Notes under the pieces: generated by a model
The model's input: the letters and a program-made list of their open reading frames with translations, nothing else
Databases searched by the model: none
What the model was told of the DNA's origin: nothing
Program-made: the position numbers and the translations under genes
NCBI GenBank assembly: GCA_004292695.1
Contig: RDXV01000026.1
Location: 1-39,943, forward strand
DNA from: Nostocales cyanobacterium
Lineage (GTDB): Bacteria; Cyanobacteriota; Cyanobacteriia; Cyanobacteriales; Nostocaceae
DNA length: 39,943 nucleotides
Direction: 5' to 3'
Shown: one piece after another, positions 31,277 to 39,943 of the stretch
How positions within the stretch are numbered: the first letter of the stretch is position 1
Layout: each line of letters opens with the position of its first letter

Positions 31277-34200
31277 TTATTCATTACCGCAAAAATGGCG
31301 ATCGCCAGTTGTTACTCTGGGGTTATACTCTAAGTAATTATGCAGCAAATCACAGCCTTTATCTACTAGAGTATTTAATTGCAGATCAGAGAGGTTACGG
31401 ATAATAACTCCGTGACCACTACTTACTACCAGGGTGTTACCATCACGACTAAAGTTGACACTGGTTAGTTCGTCTTTTTCTCCTTTTAAAATCATCTGTA
31501 AGTTACCTTCCAGATCCCAAATCCTAATTTTATCATCACTGTTAGCGGCAAGAGTTTTACCGTCAGGACTAAACACTACACCAATAAAGTTATCACCATC
31601 ACCGGATAGTTTGTACTTTAATTTACCATCACGATCCCAGATTATCACTGTACTGTCAATACTAGCAGAAGCCAAATATTTACCATTAGGAGACCAAGCT
31701 ACACCGTTTACTTGTCGAGAATGTGCTTGTAAATCATATAAAAATTTACCTTCACGACTCCATATTTTTACTAACTTGTCATCACTAGCAGATGCTAACA
31801 ACTTACCGTCAGGACTGAAGCTAACCCAATTAACAACATTAGTATGATCTGTTAAGTCGTAAAGTATTTTACCTGATTTATTCCATATTTTTACTGTCCC
31901 ATCTTTACTAGCAGATGCTAATAACTCACCATCAGCAGACCAAGACACAGCCAAAACTGTATCTTTGTGACCCGTAAGGCTGTTAATAAGTTTACCTTTT
32001 CGACTCCATATTTTTACGGTTTTATCTTTACTAGCAGAAGCCAGATATTGACCATCAGCAGACCAAGCTACACCCCATACTTGATCTTGATGTCCTCTGA
32101 GTAGGTTAATAATTTTACCATCTTTATTAAGTAATTTAACGGTATCATCTAAACTGCCAATAGCCAACATTTTATCATCTGGACTGAAACTAGCACTTGT
32201 TGCCCATGTATCATTATTAATGTGGTTTCCTAGTAAGACATCATCCCAAAGCCAAATTTTTACGGTTTTATCTCTACCCGCAGATAATAGTCTCTTTCCA
32301 TCGGGGCTAAAAGTGACACTGTTTACCCAGTTATGATGACCTCTGAGAGTTCCTAGTAAAGTACCGGATACACTCCATAATTTTACGGTTTCATCGGTAC
32401 TTGCGGAAGCAATAATTTTACCATTGGGGCTAAAATTAACACTGGTAACAGCAGAGGTATGACCTGAAAGGGTTCTGAGTAGTTTACCTTCTTGATTCCA
32501 TAATCTGATACTTTTGTCTAAGCTGGCCGCTGCAATGATTGTACCATCAGGAGACCAGGCAACACTTTTAAGGGCTTCTTCAGAGCCTAATAACTCTTTA
32601 ATCAGTTTACCTTCTCGATTCCAGAGTTTTACAGTATGATCTGCACTAGCTGATGCTAAAATTTGACCATCAGGAGACCAAGCTAGTCCTAAAACAGCAT
32701 CTTTATGATCAGTAATTGTAGTAATATTTTTACCTTTTTTAGTCCATAATTTCACTGTATTATCAGCACTAGCAGAGGCGATAATTTCCCCGTCAGGACT
32801 GAAAATAGCACTATTAATAACTGAGGTGTGTCCTTTGATAGTGTTTAATATATTACCTTCTCTATCCCAAAGTTTGACGGTGTGATCCTGACTACCGGAA
32901 ATGATCACCTGACTATCAGGACTAAAGCTAACGCTATTTACTACTTTTTGATGTCCTTGTAAGGTTTTTAATAATTTACCGTTTGGATACCAAAGATTGA
33001 TAGTTTCATCTGCACTAGCAGAAGCAATTAAAGAACTATCAGGACTAATAACAACACTATTTACACCAGAAAGATGACCTTCTAACCGATTAGTTTCTTT
33101 TAATCCATAAACTGACTGATATAACGAAGTTAATACTTTTTCCCTAGTTTGAGAACTGACTAATAAAGTTTGCTGGAGTTTTTTTCCTGCTTTTAAGCTA
33201 TCTTTAAGAGAATCAATACCTTTTTGAGAAGCAAAGAGAGTTTCACTAGAAGCACTAAGGGTTTTAATTTCGCTATTGAGGGAAGTAATTACGGATACAG
33301 TTAAGCCGATGATAGCAAATACAGAAGCAGCTAAAGCTATTTTTAAACTCCGGTTTAACCGCGCTTCACTTAACCTTTGTTTTTCCCGACTTGCTGCTAA
33401 TTGGGCGGTTAATTCTTTCTCTTTGAGTTCTCCACGCAGAGATTCTATTTCTAACTGACTTAGTTCTTCACGTTTGCGTAATTGGCGTAATTCAGCAACT
33501 AAATCTGTACCTGTGATAGACTGTGTATGTACTAGGATATCTTGCTGTTTTTGTTGTTTAAGTTCACTTTTTAGATATTCAATTTCTTTATTACTATTTT
33601 CTACTTTACTGCGTAATTGATTTAATTGTAATTGCAGACTATATTCTTGTTGTTGTAGATAGCGAATTAAATCTACCAAGTAATCATGAATTAGTTGATA
33701 GCGTTCGGGAACATCAGGAAATAAGACAACTAAACCAGAACTAACAAGGATTTTCAAAATTAATTCTAGTTGATTTGTTGTTTCTAATTCTGCTAATTCA
33801 ACCGCTAATTCTGCCTGAGTTTTAAAAGGACGTTGATTACTTTCATCAGTTAATAAATACAAAACTATTAATGCTGCTCGTTCGTTATTTTGTCCACAGT
33901 CTTTGATTAATTCTCTAATGTATCTTTCAATCAGTTTATTGGGGCGAAATTGTTGATATTGGGAGAGTGTGGTAATTCTTTCATCTTGTAATTGTGCGCC
34001 TACTACTTGTAATTCAATAGGGCGAACTTCTCCCAGTTCTGAAGATAAATCTTCAACTAAAGCATCTATTAAATCCGGTTCTAGGTGCAATTGGGAACGG
34101 GAAGTTAATTGATGAATAATTGTTTTTGTGTATTCAGGGGAGAAATTATTTAATTGATAGCGGATGCTTTTATCAAGAATGTTGTGATTTACCGCTTCAA

Positions 34201-36379
34201 CTGCGGCCAGGTTTTTAAATTCTAAAAGCCGATGTAGATAATCTTCTCGTAAGGAAAAAATCACTTTTACAAAAGATATATTCAAACATTCACTGATAAA
34301 AATATCAAAATTACGTTGTTGTTCTGGGTTATCTTGAATAAAGAAAAATTCTTCAAATTGATCAAAAATTAAGACTGTAATTAAATAATGATTAGCGTTT
34401 TCTTTAAGTTGTTTGAAAATTCCCTCTGTGGTATTTATAGGATTAGTGTTAGATGTAAATTTCGGTGTAATTTCTGCGGTTTGATATTGACTAATGGCTG
34501 TTTGTAAGGATATTCCTAATTCTCTCACCCAGTCGGTATAAATTTGTAAAACCACAGGAATAGCAATTTGATCACCGATAGCGCGGTTTTGTAATGCAGG
34601 TATCAAACCGGCGGTGACAGTGGAACTTTTACCAACACCAGAGGGGCCATGAATAATGATCAGTTTATAGTCAGCGCGGCTAATTCTGCCAATTAGGTTA
34701 TTTATATCACCTTCTCGACCGGAAGCAACAATTTCTAAAGCAACGCTACTATTTCCCGACGCAGACATCACAGCGGGGTTAGTAACTTTGCGTTGGGGTT
34801 GTAAACGCCCAGCACCGATGAAAGCACGGAAACCATATTGTTGTTCTACAGAACGGCGTTTTTGCCGAATTAAGTAGGCTTCTAAATAACAACCAGCCTG
34901 AAAATAGAGCGATCTCAGGTTTTTTAATAAGCGAATATAACGGTGGGCATCAAATTGATGTTCACTGTTTTCTAAAGCTAAAGGTAGTTCTGTTTTAGCG
35001 ATTTCTAAATATTCAGATGAACCTGTAGTATTACCAATTTGTTCTTGAGATTTTGCTAGTGTTAAATAATAGATTTGTTTGAGCAATAAAGGAAATAAAG
35101 ATTGATCAGCGGTGTTATTTTGTTCTGCTTCTTTTAAGTTCAATAAGGCAATGTGAGCTAAAATACTAGCTTTGCGCCAACGAGACTGTTTCACAGCAAC
35201 TATAGCTAGTAAACCATAATCACAAGAAAGTTGTACTTGATTACCATAAATCCGATGTAGTTCTAAGGATTTTTCACCAACATTTTGTAACTCTTGCCAA
35301 TCTCCTAAACCTTGGAGAATATCAGTTAAATGCACAATAAATTCCGATACTAAATCGGCTCTATTGGCTAGATTAAATGTTTGGAGACATTGCTGTAAAT
35401 AAATTTTTGCTGTCTGTAAACATTGACGGCGATCTGTTTTATTTTCTTCTGAAAGTCGGCAGTAACATAAACCAATATACAGTAATAAAACCCCTTTTTT
35501 AAGTAAATGGGAAGTAGCAGATTTTGGTATGGGAATAGATATTGATAAATTATCCCATTCAATAATTTTTTCCTGTTCCCATTTTTGGAAAATGTTACTG
35601 TTTTCTGCCTCTATTTGCTGATACCAAAATAGTAAACTTTTACGAAAATGATTTAAAGCAGAAATTATTCTATCACCAACATAATCATCTAAGCCAAATA
35701 CAAATTGTAAACTGGCATTTAACGCAGAGTCTAAGGTAATACCTCGATGTTCTAAATCTTTGATGGCAAAATGTAATTCATGGCTATGTACCCAAACTTG
35801 CTCTATAGTAGGATAATAGGTTTTAAGATGATAATTTTGGGAATTTTGTTTATGTAAAGCCTGGGAAAATAAGGATTCAGTTTCCTGTTTGAGAAATTCT
35901 AATAAATCAGGAGAACTCATAGTAAATGCAATTGGCGTTGCTGCCCAACTTGCAAAATCAGGAGCTAATTTGATAACCTTAGATAAAACTGGTTCATTCA
36001 CCCAAATTACCATCGGAAAAGGATGTCTTTTGCGAAATTCATCCCGAATTTGATTGACAGAAATTAGTAAATCATCAACATTTTCTACTAATTCTAAACC
36101 TAAAATGATTAAAGCTGCTGGTGTTTCTGTAAATTGCTGTAAATGAATACTTGTGTATATGCTAAGGGAGTTTTGAGATAGTAATATTTTTTCAATCTTG
36201 CCAGATTTCCATTCTATTGCTGTGAGTTTTTCTAAGATTACATCTCGTAAACTCCCATAATTACAACAGACTAAAACCACAGAGAATTCCCCCTGGGAAA
36301 AAGAAATTGCTCTGGTTAAACTACGAAAGGCACGATCATTATTATTATTGATATTTACTGCTGAGTTTCCTTCAACCAT
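31277..36379 (-). CDS. nSTAND NTPase with transmembrane segment and 14 WD40 repeats
   Basis: About 1700 residues from ATG 36379; a TTG at 36427 would add 16. Domains in order: an N-terminal alpha/beta domain (about 10-190: FSVVLVCCNYGSL, AALIILGLELVEN, FPMVIWVNEPVL); a helical TPR-like region (about 200-520); an nSTAND NTPase with Walker A HGPSGVGKSS (about 577) and Walker B LIFDQFEEFFFI (about 667); a winged-helix/LRY region; a coiled coil (about 905-1005); one transmembrane helix (about 1010-1032, LKIALAASVFAIIGLTVSVI); and 14 WD40 repeats (about 1098-1665), enough for two seven-bladed propellers, with a short cap. STAND proteins are switch-like NTPases that oligomerise on ligand binding, in signalling or anti-phage defence. 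It overlaps the preceding AAA gene by 25 bases, so the two are coupled. Confidence 0.88.
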   Translation of the reverse strand: MVEGNSAVNINNNNDRAFRSLTRAISFSQGEFSVVLVCCNYGSLRDVILEKLTAIEWKSGKIEKILLSQNSLSIYTSIHLQQFTETPAALIILGLELVENVDDLLISVNQIRDEFRKRHPFPMVIWVNEPVLSKVIKLAPDFASWAATPIAFTMSSPDLLEFLKQETESLFSQALHKQNSQNYHLKTYYPTIEQVWVHSHELHFAIKDLEHRGITLDSALNASLQFVFGLDDYVGDRIISALNHFRKSLLFWYQQIEAENSNIFQKWEQEKIIEWDNLSISIPIPKSATSHLLKKGVLLLYIGLCYCRLSEENKTDRRQCLQTAKIYLQQCLQTFNLANRADLVSEFIVHLTDILQGLGDWQELQNVGEKSLELHRIYGNQVQLSCDYGLLAIVAVKQSRWRKASILAHIALLNLKEAEQNNTADQSLFPLLLKQIYYLTLAKSQEQIGNTTGSSEYLEIAKTELPLALENSEHQFDAHRYIRLLKNLRSLYFQAGCYLEAYLIRQKRRSVEQQYGFRAFIGAGRLQPQRKVTNPAVMSASGNSSVALEIVASGREGDINNLIGRISRADYKLIIIHGPSGVGKSSTVTAGLIPALQNRAIGDQIAIPVVLQIYTDWVRELGISLQTAISQYQTAEITPKFTSNTNPINTTEGIFKQLKENANHYLITVLIFDQFEEFFFIQDNPEQQRNFDIFISECLNISFVKVIFSLREDYLHRLLEFKNLAAVEAVNHNILDKSIRYQLNNFSPEYTKTIIHQLTSRSQLHLEPDLIDALVEDLSSELGEVRPIELQVVGAQLQDERITTLSQYQQFRPNKLIERYIRELIKDCGQNNERAALIVLYLLTDESNQRPFKTQAELAVELAELETTNQLELILKILVSSGLVVLFPDVPERYQLIHDYLVDLIRYLQQQEYSLQLQLNQLRSKVENSNKEIEYLKSELKQQKQQDILVHTQSITGTDLVAELRQLRKREELSQLEIESLRGELKEKELTAQLAASREKQRLSEARLNRSLKIALAASVFAIIGLTVSVITSLNSEIKTLSASSETLFASQKGIDSLKDSLKAGKKLQQTLLVSSQTREKVLTSLYQSVYGLKETNRLEGHLSGVNSVVISPDSSLIASASADETINLWYPNGKLLKTLQGHQKVVNSVSFSPDSQVIISGSQDHTVKLWDREGNILNTIKGHTSVINSAIFSPDGEIIASASADNTVKLWTKKGKNITTITDHKDAVLGLAWSPDGQILASASADHTVKLWNREGKLIKELLGSEEALKSVAWSPDGTIIAAASLDKSIRLWNQEGKLLRTLSGHTSAVTSVNFSPNGKIIASASTDETVKLWSVSGTLLGTLRGHHNWVNSVTFSPDGKRLLSAGRDKTVKIWLWDDVLLGNHINNDTWATSASFSPDDKMLAIGSLDDTVKLLNKDGKIINLLRGHQDQVWGVAWSADGQYLASASKDKTVKIWSRKGKLINSLTGHKDTVLAVSWSADGELLASASKDGTVKIWNKSGKILYDLTDHTNVVNWVSFSPDGKLLASASDDKLVKIWSREGKFLYDLQAHSRQVNGVAWSPNGKYLASASIDSTVIIWDRDGKLKYKLSGDGDNFIGVVFSPDGKTLAANSDDKIRIWDLEGNLQMILKGEKDELTSVNFSRDGNTLVVSSGHGVIIRNLSDLQLNTLVDKGCDLLHNYLEYNPRVTTGDRHFCGNE

Positions 36380-37686
36380 GATTTGAATTTCGGTGTTTCT
36401 GCTAATACGGGGTTGATACCAAACCAAGCTCCTTGTTGATCGCGGTATTCAAATACAAATAAACTCCGTAATAATGTGTGGTATTCTATGTCGCCTCTGA
36501 CTCTTTGTTCCCGCATAACTTGAAAAATTAACTCCCATTCATGAGGATCAATTGCATTAGCGCGGAAATCTCTTTGTCTTTGAATTACTAATTCTAAACA
36601 TTCCCGATTAAAAGGAGGATCTTGTTCTCGCAAACAATCAAATAATAATCCTAATAAATCACGAACATGACCACCACTTACTAAACATAAACGATCTAGA
36701 GTGTGTTGATGATCAAATAGTTCCTGAATTAAGTTTAGGCGATCGCCTGGTAAAATGTCAGGAAAAGCTCTTGCGAGTACCATCTGTCTCATCAATTCTA
36801 ACCCTTCTGTGTATACCTCTCCTGTCCGTAACAAAACAGGAATCATTGGTAACACTTTTGGCGCAACTCCACCACCTAAACGATGTTGTAATTGGGCGCT
36901 ATCGTTGGAGAAAGTTAAGGATAAAGGAATAGTATAAACAATATGACAATTGAGTTTGCGTAACTGTTCACCACGTTCTATAAATAGATATTCAGGAAGC
37001 GATCGCCCGGAAGGAATTGGACGAAATGAAACCCGATCTAAATTATCAACAATTACCACCAAACCTTTTTTACCTTTGGTTTTAAGTACAGTGGTAGCAG
37101 GTTCTAAAAGTTCCTGATTAATAGATAGTAAAATATTCTCAGTTCGTGGTTCTAAGTAATCTCTTAATCTGCGTCGTAATTGGGGACTTTCTTTAGTTCT
37201 TGCCGTAATTTTAGCAATTCCTACAGATAATTCTGCCTCTACACCCAAATCTATTGGTGTTTGTAGAAAATCTACAATCTCATCAAATAATTTACTAAAA
37301 TATCCCGGTTTCAGGCTAATTTTCATAGTTTCTAAACTTTCACTCACCTGGCCAGCAATAGCTAAAAGAATGTCAGTAACATCTATATCCGCCATTTCTA
37401 AGACACGGGTAGACTCAAAATATATGACATGAAATTTTTGCGCTTCTAGCTCTGCTTTTAAACGTAGTAATTCCGTAGATTTACCACAACCCAAATGTCC
37501 TGTAAACAATTGACAAGTCGGTGTATGTGGGGAAATTCTGGTAATAGTTCTTAGTAAAGCTTCAATAATTCTACCACCTCGTACCGAGGCAAAATCAATA
37601 TAGTATAGGCTGTCAACCGCATTTTCCATCATTAATGGAGTGCTAGGATTACAAGCCTGATAAAATCTTTCTAAATTTAGGAGCAT
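36355..37686 (-). CDS. AAA/STAND-type P-loop ATPase, partner of the WD40 nSTAND protein
   Basis: About 443 residues from ATG 37686; a TTG at 37692 is possible. The N-terminus (LERFYQACNPSTPL, YYIDFASVRGG) leads to Walker A GHLGCGKST (63-71). Next is an ESTR sensor-like strand, then Walker B GLVVIVDNLDRV and an arginine-rich lid. A C-terminal winged-helix-like domain follows (EYHTLLRSLFVFEYRDQQ, WFGINPVLAE). No membrane segment. This arrangement recurs in cyanobacterial conflict or signalling gene pairs as I remember them. Its last codons overlap the first of the nSTAND gene, the strongest evidence that the two products act together. Specific role unknown. Confidence 0.8.
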   Translation of the reverse strand: MLLNLERFYQACNPSTPLMMENAVDSLYYIDFASVRGGRIIEALLRTITRISPHTPTCQLFTGHLGCGKSTELLRLKAELEAQKFHVIYFESTRVLEMADIDVTDILLAIAGQVSESLETMKISLKPGYFSKLFDEIVDFLQTPIDLGVEAELSVGIAKITARTKESPQLRRRLRDYLEPRTENILLSINQELLEPATTVLKTKGKKGLVVIVDNLDRVSFRPIPSGRSLPEYLFIERGEQLRKLNCHIVYTIPLSLTFSNDSAQLQHRLGGGVAPKVLPMIPVLLRTGEVYTEGLELMRQMVLARAFPDILPGDRLNLIQELFDHQHTLDRLCLVSGGHVRDLLGLLFDCLREQDPPFNRECLELVIQRQRDFRANAIDPHEWELIFQVMREQRVRGDIEYHTLLRSLFVFEYRDQQGAWFGINPVLAETPKFKSWLKETQQ

Positions 37687-37884
37687 GATCAATCTACTTT
37701 CATTTCAAAACGGGGGATAGCAAGAAGAGGAAATATCAAATAAATTCCTCTTATCCTATCACTTCTAATTTTCAAATCCCCATTCCTGAATTTTGATCAT
37801 AAAATCTCCGGGATTACTGAGATGATTGTAAATTATATTTATTGATAGTTTTCTTTACTTAATCATCCTAAATTTTGCTGATAG

Positions 37885-38121
37885 TTACACAGTACAATCA
37901 CCTCTATTTAAACAGCTTTTATTTTCATCATTTTGATCATCTCTAGCAGCAATATTTTGGGATTTTGTAACGAAATTATCATTATTTTCAGCCAAATTTG
38001 CAGATAATATAGAATCAGCAGCATTATTCACAAATAAATGAATCTCATTAGAAACACCTGAATAAGATAACAACAAATACATTGGTAATGGCATGAAGGC
38101 CTGATAAAGTTTACTGTTCAC
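37885..38121 (-). CDS. Small hypothetical protein, possibly exported or membrane-anchored
   Basis: A 78-residue protein read from GTG 38121, which has AGAGG six bases ahead. The first 30 residues contain a hydrophobic patch (AFMPLPMYLLLSYSG). The rest is Asn/Asp-rich and ends KSCLNRGDCTV with two cysteines, which could form a disulfide in a secreted peptide. I recognise no family. It is on the same strand as the AAA/nSTAND pair but 199 bases upstream. Confidence 0.4.
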   Translation of the reverse strand: MNSKLYQAFMPLPMYLLLSYSGVSNEIHLFVNNAADSILSANLAENNDNFVTKSQNIAARDDQNDENKSCLNRGDCTV

Positions 38122-38622
38122 ATTCCACCTCTGTTAACTTTTGAGTAATTGTCAAAACCAAATATTTCATCTGTTGTCTTAAAGACAATAGACAAGAAAA
38201 TACAGTGTAATTTTCAGTAATTGAAAATTCATCTCTCACAGGAGAGTTAGGCAATTTGTTCAAACATAAACAAACATAAACTTGTTAGTTAGTTTGGTTA
38301 TACCAATTCTCTATGAAGTTGCACTTAATTTTTTTTACTAACCGCAAAGTACACAAAGTACACAAAGGAAGACAGTAAATTAAGACGTTAAAGATTTAGT
38401 GCAATGTTACAGAGAAATGGTATTAGATACTTTGTAATTATGTTGTCGCGCACAGTTTTATTTGTAGTAAAAAGTCGAAATCAAATAGTGTTTTAAGTGA
38501 AATCACCCCTGTGCGTGTTTGATTAATTACTTATACAAAAACATCACCATCTACCCGGAAAATATCCCCAATCTTTTCAAACCTGTGTTTCTAGTCGCTC
38601 TGGCAGATAAAATAGTTAAGGA
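38122..38622. other. Intergenic region upstream of tatC
   Basis: No gene seen. It holds a MITE-like element (38301-38422) and, after it, about 200 bases that must contain the tatC promoter. I cannot place the promoter with confidence. Confidence 0.5.
38301..38422. mobile_element. MITE-like element with 3-bp TTA target duplication
   Basis: Imperfect inverted termini: left begins TACCAATTCTCTATGAAGTT and right, read in reverse, begins TACCATTTCTCTGTAACATT; both then continue into TGCACT or GCACT. TTA flanks both sides (38298-38300 and 38423-38425). The inside holds an AAGTACACA direct duplication and no coding sequence. Confidence 0.65.
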
Positions 38623-39438
38623 ATGTTGCCTAAAGACTCAGTTATGACACCTTTACCAGAAACAGACGCAATAAACACTCCCGATGTTCACATAGAGGAA
38701 GACAAAAACTCAGTAGTTGATCCCTTGGATGAACTACCAGATGACGTAGAAATGTCGTTTTTTGACCATTTAGAAGAATTACGACAGCGAATTTTTTACT
38801 CTCTCATCGCTGTTGCGGTGTGTGTGGTTGGTTGTTTTATCGTCGTTAAACCCTTGGTACAAATACTGGAAGTACCCGCAAATGGAATCAAATTCCTCCA
38901 ACTAGCACCGGGTGAATATTTCTTTGTTTCCATTAAAGTAGCGGGTTACAGCGGTTTAGTGCTGGCAACTCCTTTCATTCTTTATCAAGTTGTGCAATTT
39001 GTACTACCCGGTTTAACTCGTCGTGAACGTCGTTTATTAGCCCCTGTGGTTTTTGGATCGAGTATTTTATTCTTAACTGGTTTAGTATTTGCTTATTTTA
39101 TACTTATTCCCGCAGCGTTAAACTTTTTCATTAACTACGGTGCTGATGTGGTAGAACAACTATGGTCAATTGAAAAATATTTTGAATTTGTACTTTTGCT
39201 ATTATTTAGTACCGGTTTAGCGTTTCAAGTTCCCGTTATTCAATTATTATTAAGTAATTTAGGTATAGTTTCTTCAACTCAAATGTTAGCCGGTTGGCGG
39301 TTTGTGATTATGTTTGCAGTGGTTTTAGGTGCGGTGTTAACACCTTCTACTGATCCTTTAACTCAAAGTTTATTAGCAGGTGCGGTTTTAGGGTTGTATT
39401 TTGGTGGTATTGGGTTGGTGAAATTAACAGGTAAGTAA
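38623..39438 (+). CDS. tatC: Sec-independent protein translocase subunit TatC
   Basis: A 271-residue, six-helix membrane protein, the receptor of the twin-arginine pathway that exports folded, cofactor-bearing proteins across the plasma and thylakoid membranes. An acidic N-terminal extension precedes the conserved [12 protein letters not shown], the cytoplasmic signal-binding element. It is followed by the first helix, [20 protein letters not shown], and the PGLTRRERR loop. Later comes the [19 protein letters not shown] segment, whose end TPSTDPLTQ is the family's C-terminal signature. I keep the ATG at 38623 with AAGGA close upstream; an ATG at 38644 is a possible alternative. No tatA is adjacent. 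Confidence 0.95.
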   Translation: MLPKDSVMTPLPETDAINTPDVHIEEDKNSVVDPLDELPDDVEMSFFDHLEELRQRIFYSLIAVAVCVVGCFIVVKPLVQILEVPANGIKFLQLAPGEYFFVSIKVAGYSGLVLATPFILYQVVQFVLPGLTRRERRLLAPVVFGSSILFLTGLVFAYFILIPAALNFFINYGADVVEQLWSIEKYFEFVLLLLFSTGLAFQVPVIQLLLSNLGIVSSTQMLAGWRFVIMFAVVLGAVLTPSTDPLTQSLLAGAVLGLYFGGIGLVKLTGK

Positions 39439-39443
39439 TAGGA

Positions 39444-39470
39444 AATGGGGAATGGGGAATGGGGAATGGG
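39444..39470. repeat. Heptamer tandem repeat AATGGGG
   Basis: Three perfect copies and most of a fourth, between tatC and the antitoxin gene. The possible toxin stub (39478-39501) stops just beside it. Confidence 0.85.
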
Positions 39471-39503
39471 TAATAATTTATTGATCGCAGATCAAACTCA
39501 TCC

Positions 39504-39752
39504 TCAACGAAGTGAACGATCTTGACGGGTTTCTTGCTGCCATAGAATTGGGTCAATATCAGTCATAGTTTGACTCATAGCTAGTTTTTCTAATATTTCA
39601 GCCATTCTCTGTCCCCGTGCTTTTTTATCTATAACTTCTTCATTTTCTAGCAATGTAACATGAACTGGGGTTAGTTTTTCTCCCAATGCAGGTACATCAT
39701 CAATCCACTCTAAACGACTTCCTTTTAACCAAGCTCTAAATGTTTTTAGCAT
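39504..39752 (-). CDS. Orphan antitoxin-like protein of a VapBC-type system
   Basis: An 82-residue protein starting MLKTFRAWLKGSRLEWIDD, then VHVTLLENEE and RGQRMAEILEKLA, and ending DPILWQQETRQDRSLR. I recognise this as the antitoxin class that accompanies PIN-domain toxins in cyanobacteria, where the C-terminus normally reads RQDRSLP plus a few residues. Here it is cut slightly short. Three bases after its stop an ATG (39501) opens only MSLICDQ before TAA, with a MSLICD start that fits a PIN toxin, after which a heptamer array begins. The toxin therefore seems lost. Confidence 0.65.
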   Translation of the reverse strand: MLKTFRAWLKGSRLEWIDDVPALGEKLTPVHVTLLENEEVIDKKARGQRMAEILEKLAMSQTMTDIDPILWQQETRQDRSLR

Positions 39753-39943
39753 AATTTCATCTTTACTCTATATGTATTATTACTTCTGTCAGTCATTACT
39801 AGCAACATTCTATATAAATGTTAAAATAAAAATATTAATTGAACATATAGCAATCCTAAATGAGTTATGAACAGGGAACATAATGAAGCAGCTTGGGAAA
39901 ATCAAATGTTTGGTGATTCGTAAAAAATTTAAACAACCACTTG
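39753..39943. other. Right-edge AT-rich region
   Basis: No complete gene. ATAGCAATCCTAAAT (39847-39861) matches the inverse of a sequence at 26530-26544 and may mark the end of a dispersed element. A frame from ATG 39882 stays open to the window edge but is too short to judge. Confidence 0.35.

Noticed and set aside
31434-31847. Plus-strand 137-residue open frame inside the WD40 region
   Set aside because: It is the regular antisense shadow of the WD40 repeats and has no independent evidence.
39347-39556. Open frame across the AATGGGG array near tatC
   Set aside because: Its middle is repeat translation ([10 protein letters not shown]) and it overlaps both tatC and the antitoxin.

Overview
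The window looks like chromosomal DNA of a filamentous, probably heterocyst-forming (Nostocales) cyanobacterium of the Anabaena/Dolichospermum kind. The grounds are low GC, twelve GCGATCGC (HIP1) octamers that I counted, many intergenic arrays of tandem heptanucleotides, and typical cyanobacterial families: Uma2 (DUF820), DUF29, STAND proteins with WD40 repeats, short S1 proteins, and squalene-hopene cyclase beside HpnB. I saw no rRNA, tRNA, CRISPR array, complete transposase or prophage.

Layout. 1-3235 is a minus-strand housekeeping block: start of accD, pilD (prepilin peptidase), a small conserved protein, leuB. 3387-10610 is an accessory block: a MotB/ZorB-like and a MotA/ZorA-like gene, a divergent membrane-anchored Ser/Thr kinase, a Uma2 protein, a damaged antitoxin and a NERD-SF1 helicase. 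Its genes are punctuated by four copies of one inverted repeat (AGATCCCCGACTTCT). 10877-17132 carries a sigma factor broken by an in-frame TAG, then an archaic (spore-coat-U type) chaperone-usher pilus cluster: two subunits, chaperone, usher. A MITE-like element forms the usher's present stop codon. 17366-19856 holds a nuclease-fold protein, a DUF29 protein and two Uma2 proteins. 20009-26274 holds an FdhF/YdeP molybdoenzyme carrying a small in-frame repeat insertion, a small XRE regulator, a hypothetical protein, a three-S1-domain protein, a dienelactone hydrolase and a GntR regulator. 26817-30588 holds a lipoprotein and the divergent hopanoid pair hpnB/shc. 31277-37686 is a two-gene NTPase module: an AAA-type ATPase overlapping a 1700-residue nSTAND protein with a transmembrane segment and 14 WD40 repeats. 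The window ends with a second MITE-like element, tatC and an orphan antitoxin beside a possible toxin stub.

How the genes work together. Three modules stand out. (1) The ZorAB-like proton-channel pair has the architecture of the Zorya defence motor but no recognisable ZorC/D/E; a kinase and a NERD-helicase are the nearest candidate partners. (2) The pilus genes form a probable operon with a candidate sigma70-type promoter and a hairpin between the two subunit genes, and follow a sigma factor that appears inactivated or split. (3) The AAA/nSTAND-WD40 pair looks like a signalling or immune NTPase module. Functional links between neighbours are inference. Family assignments rest on motifs read by eye.
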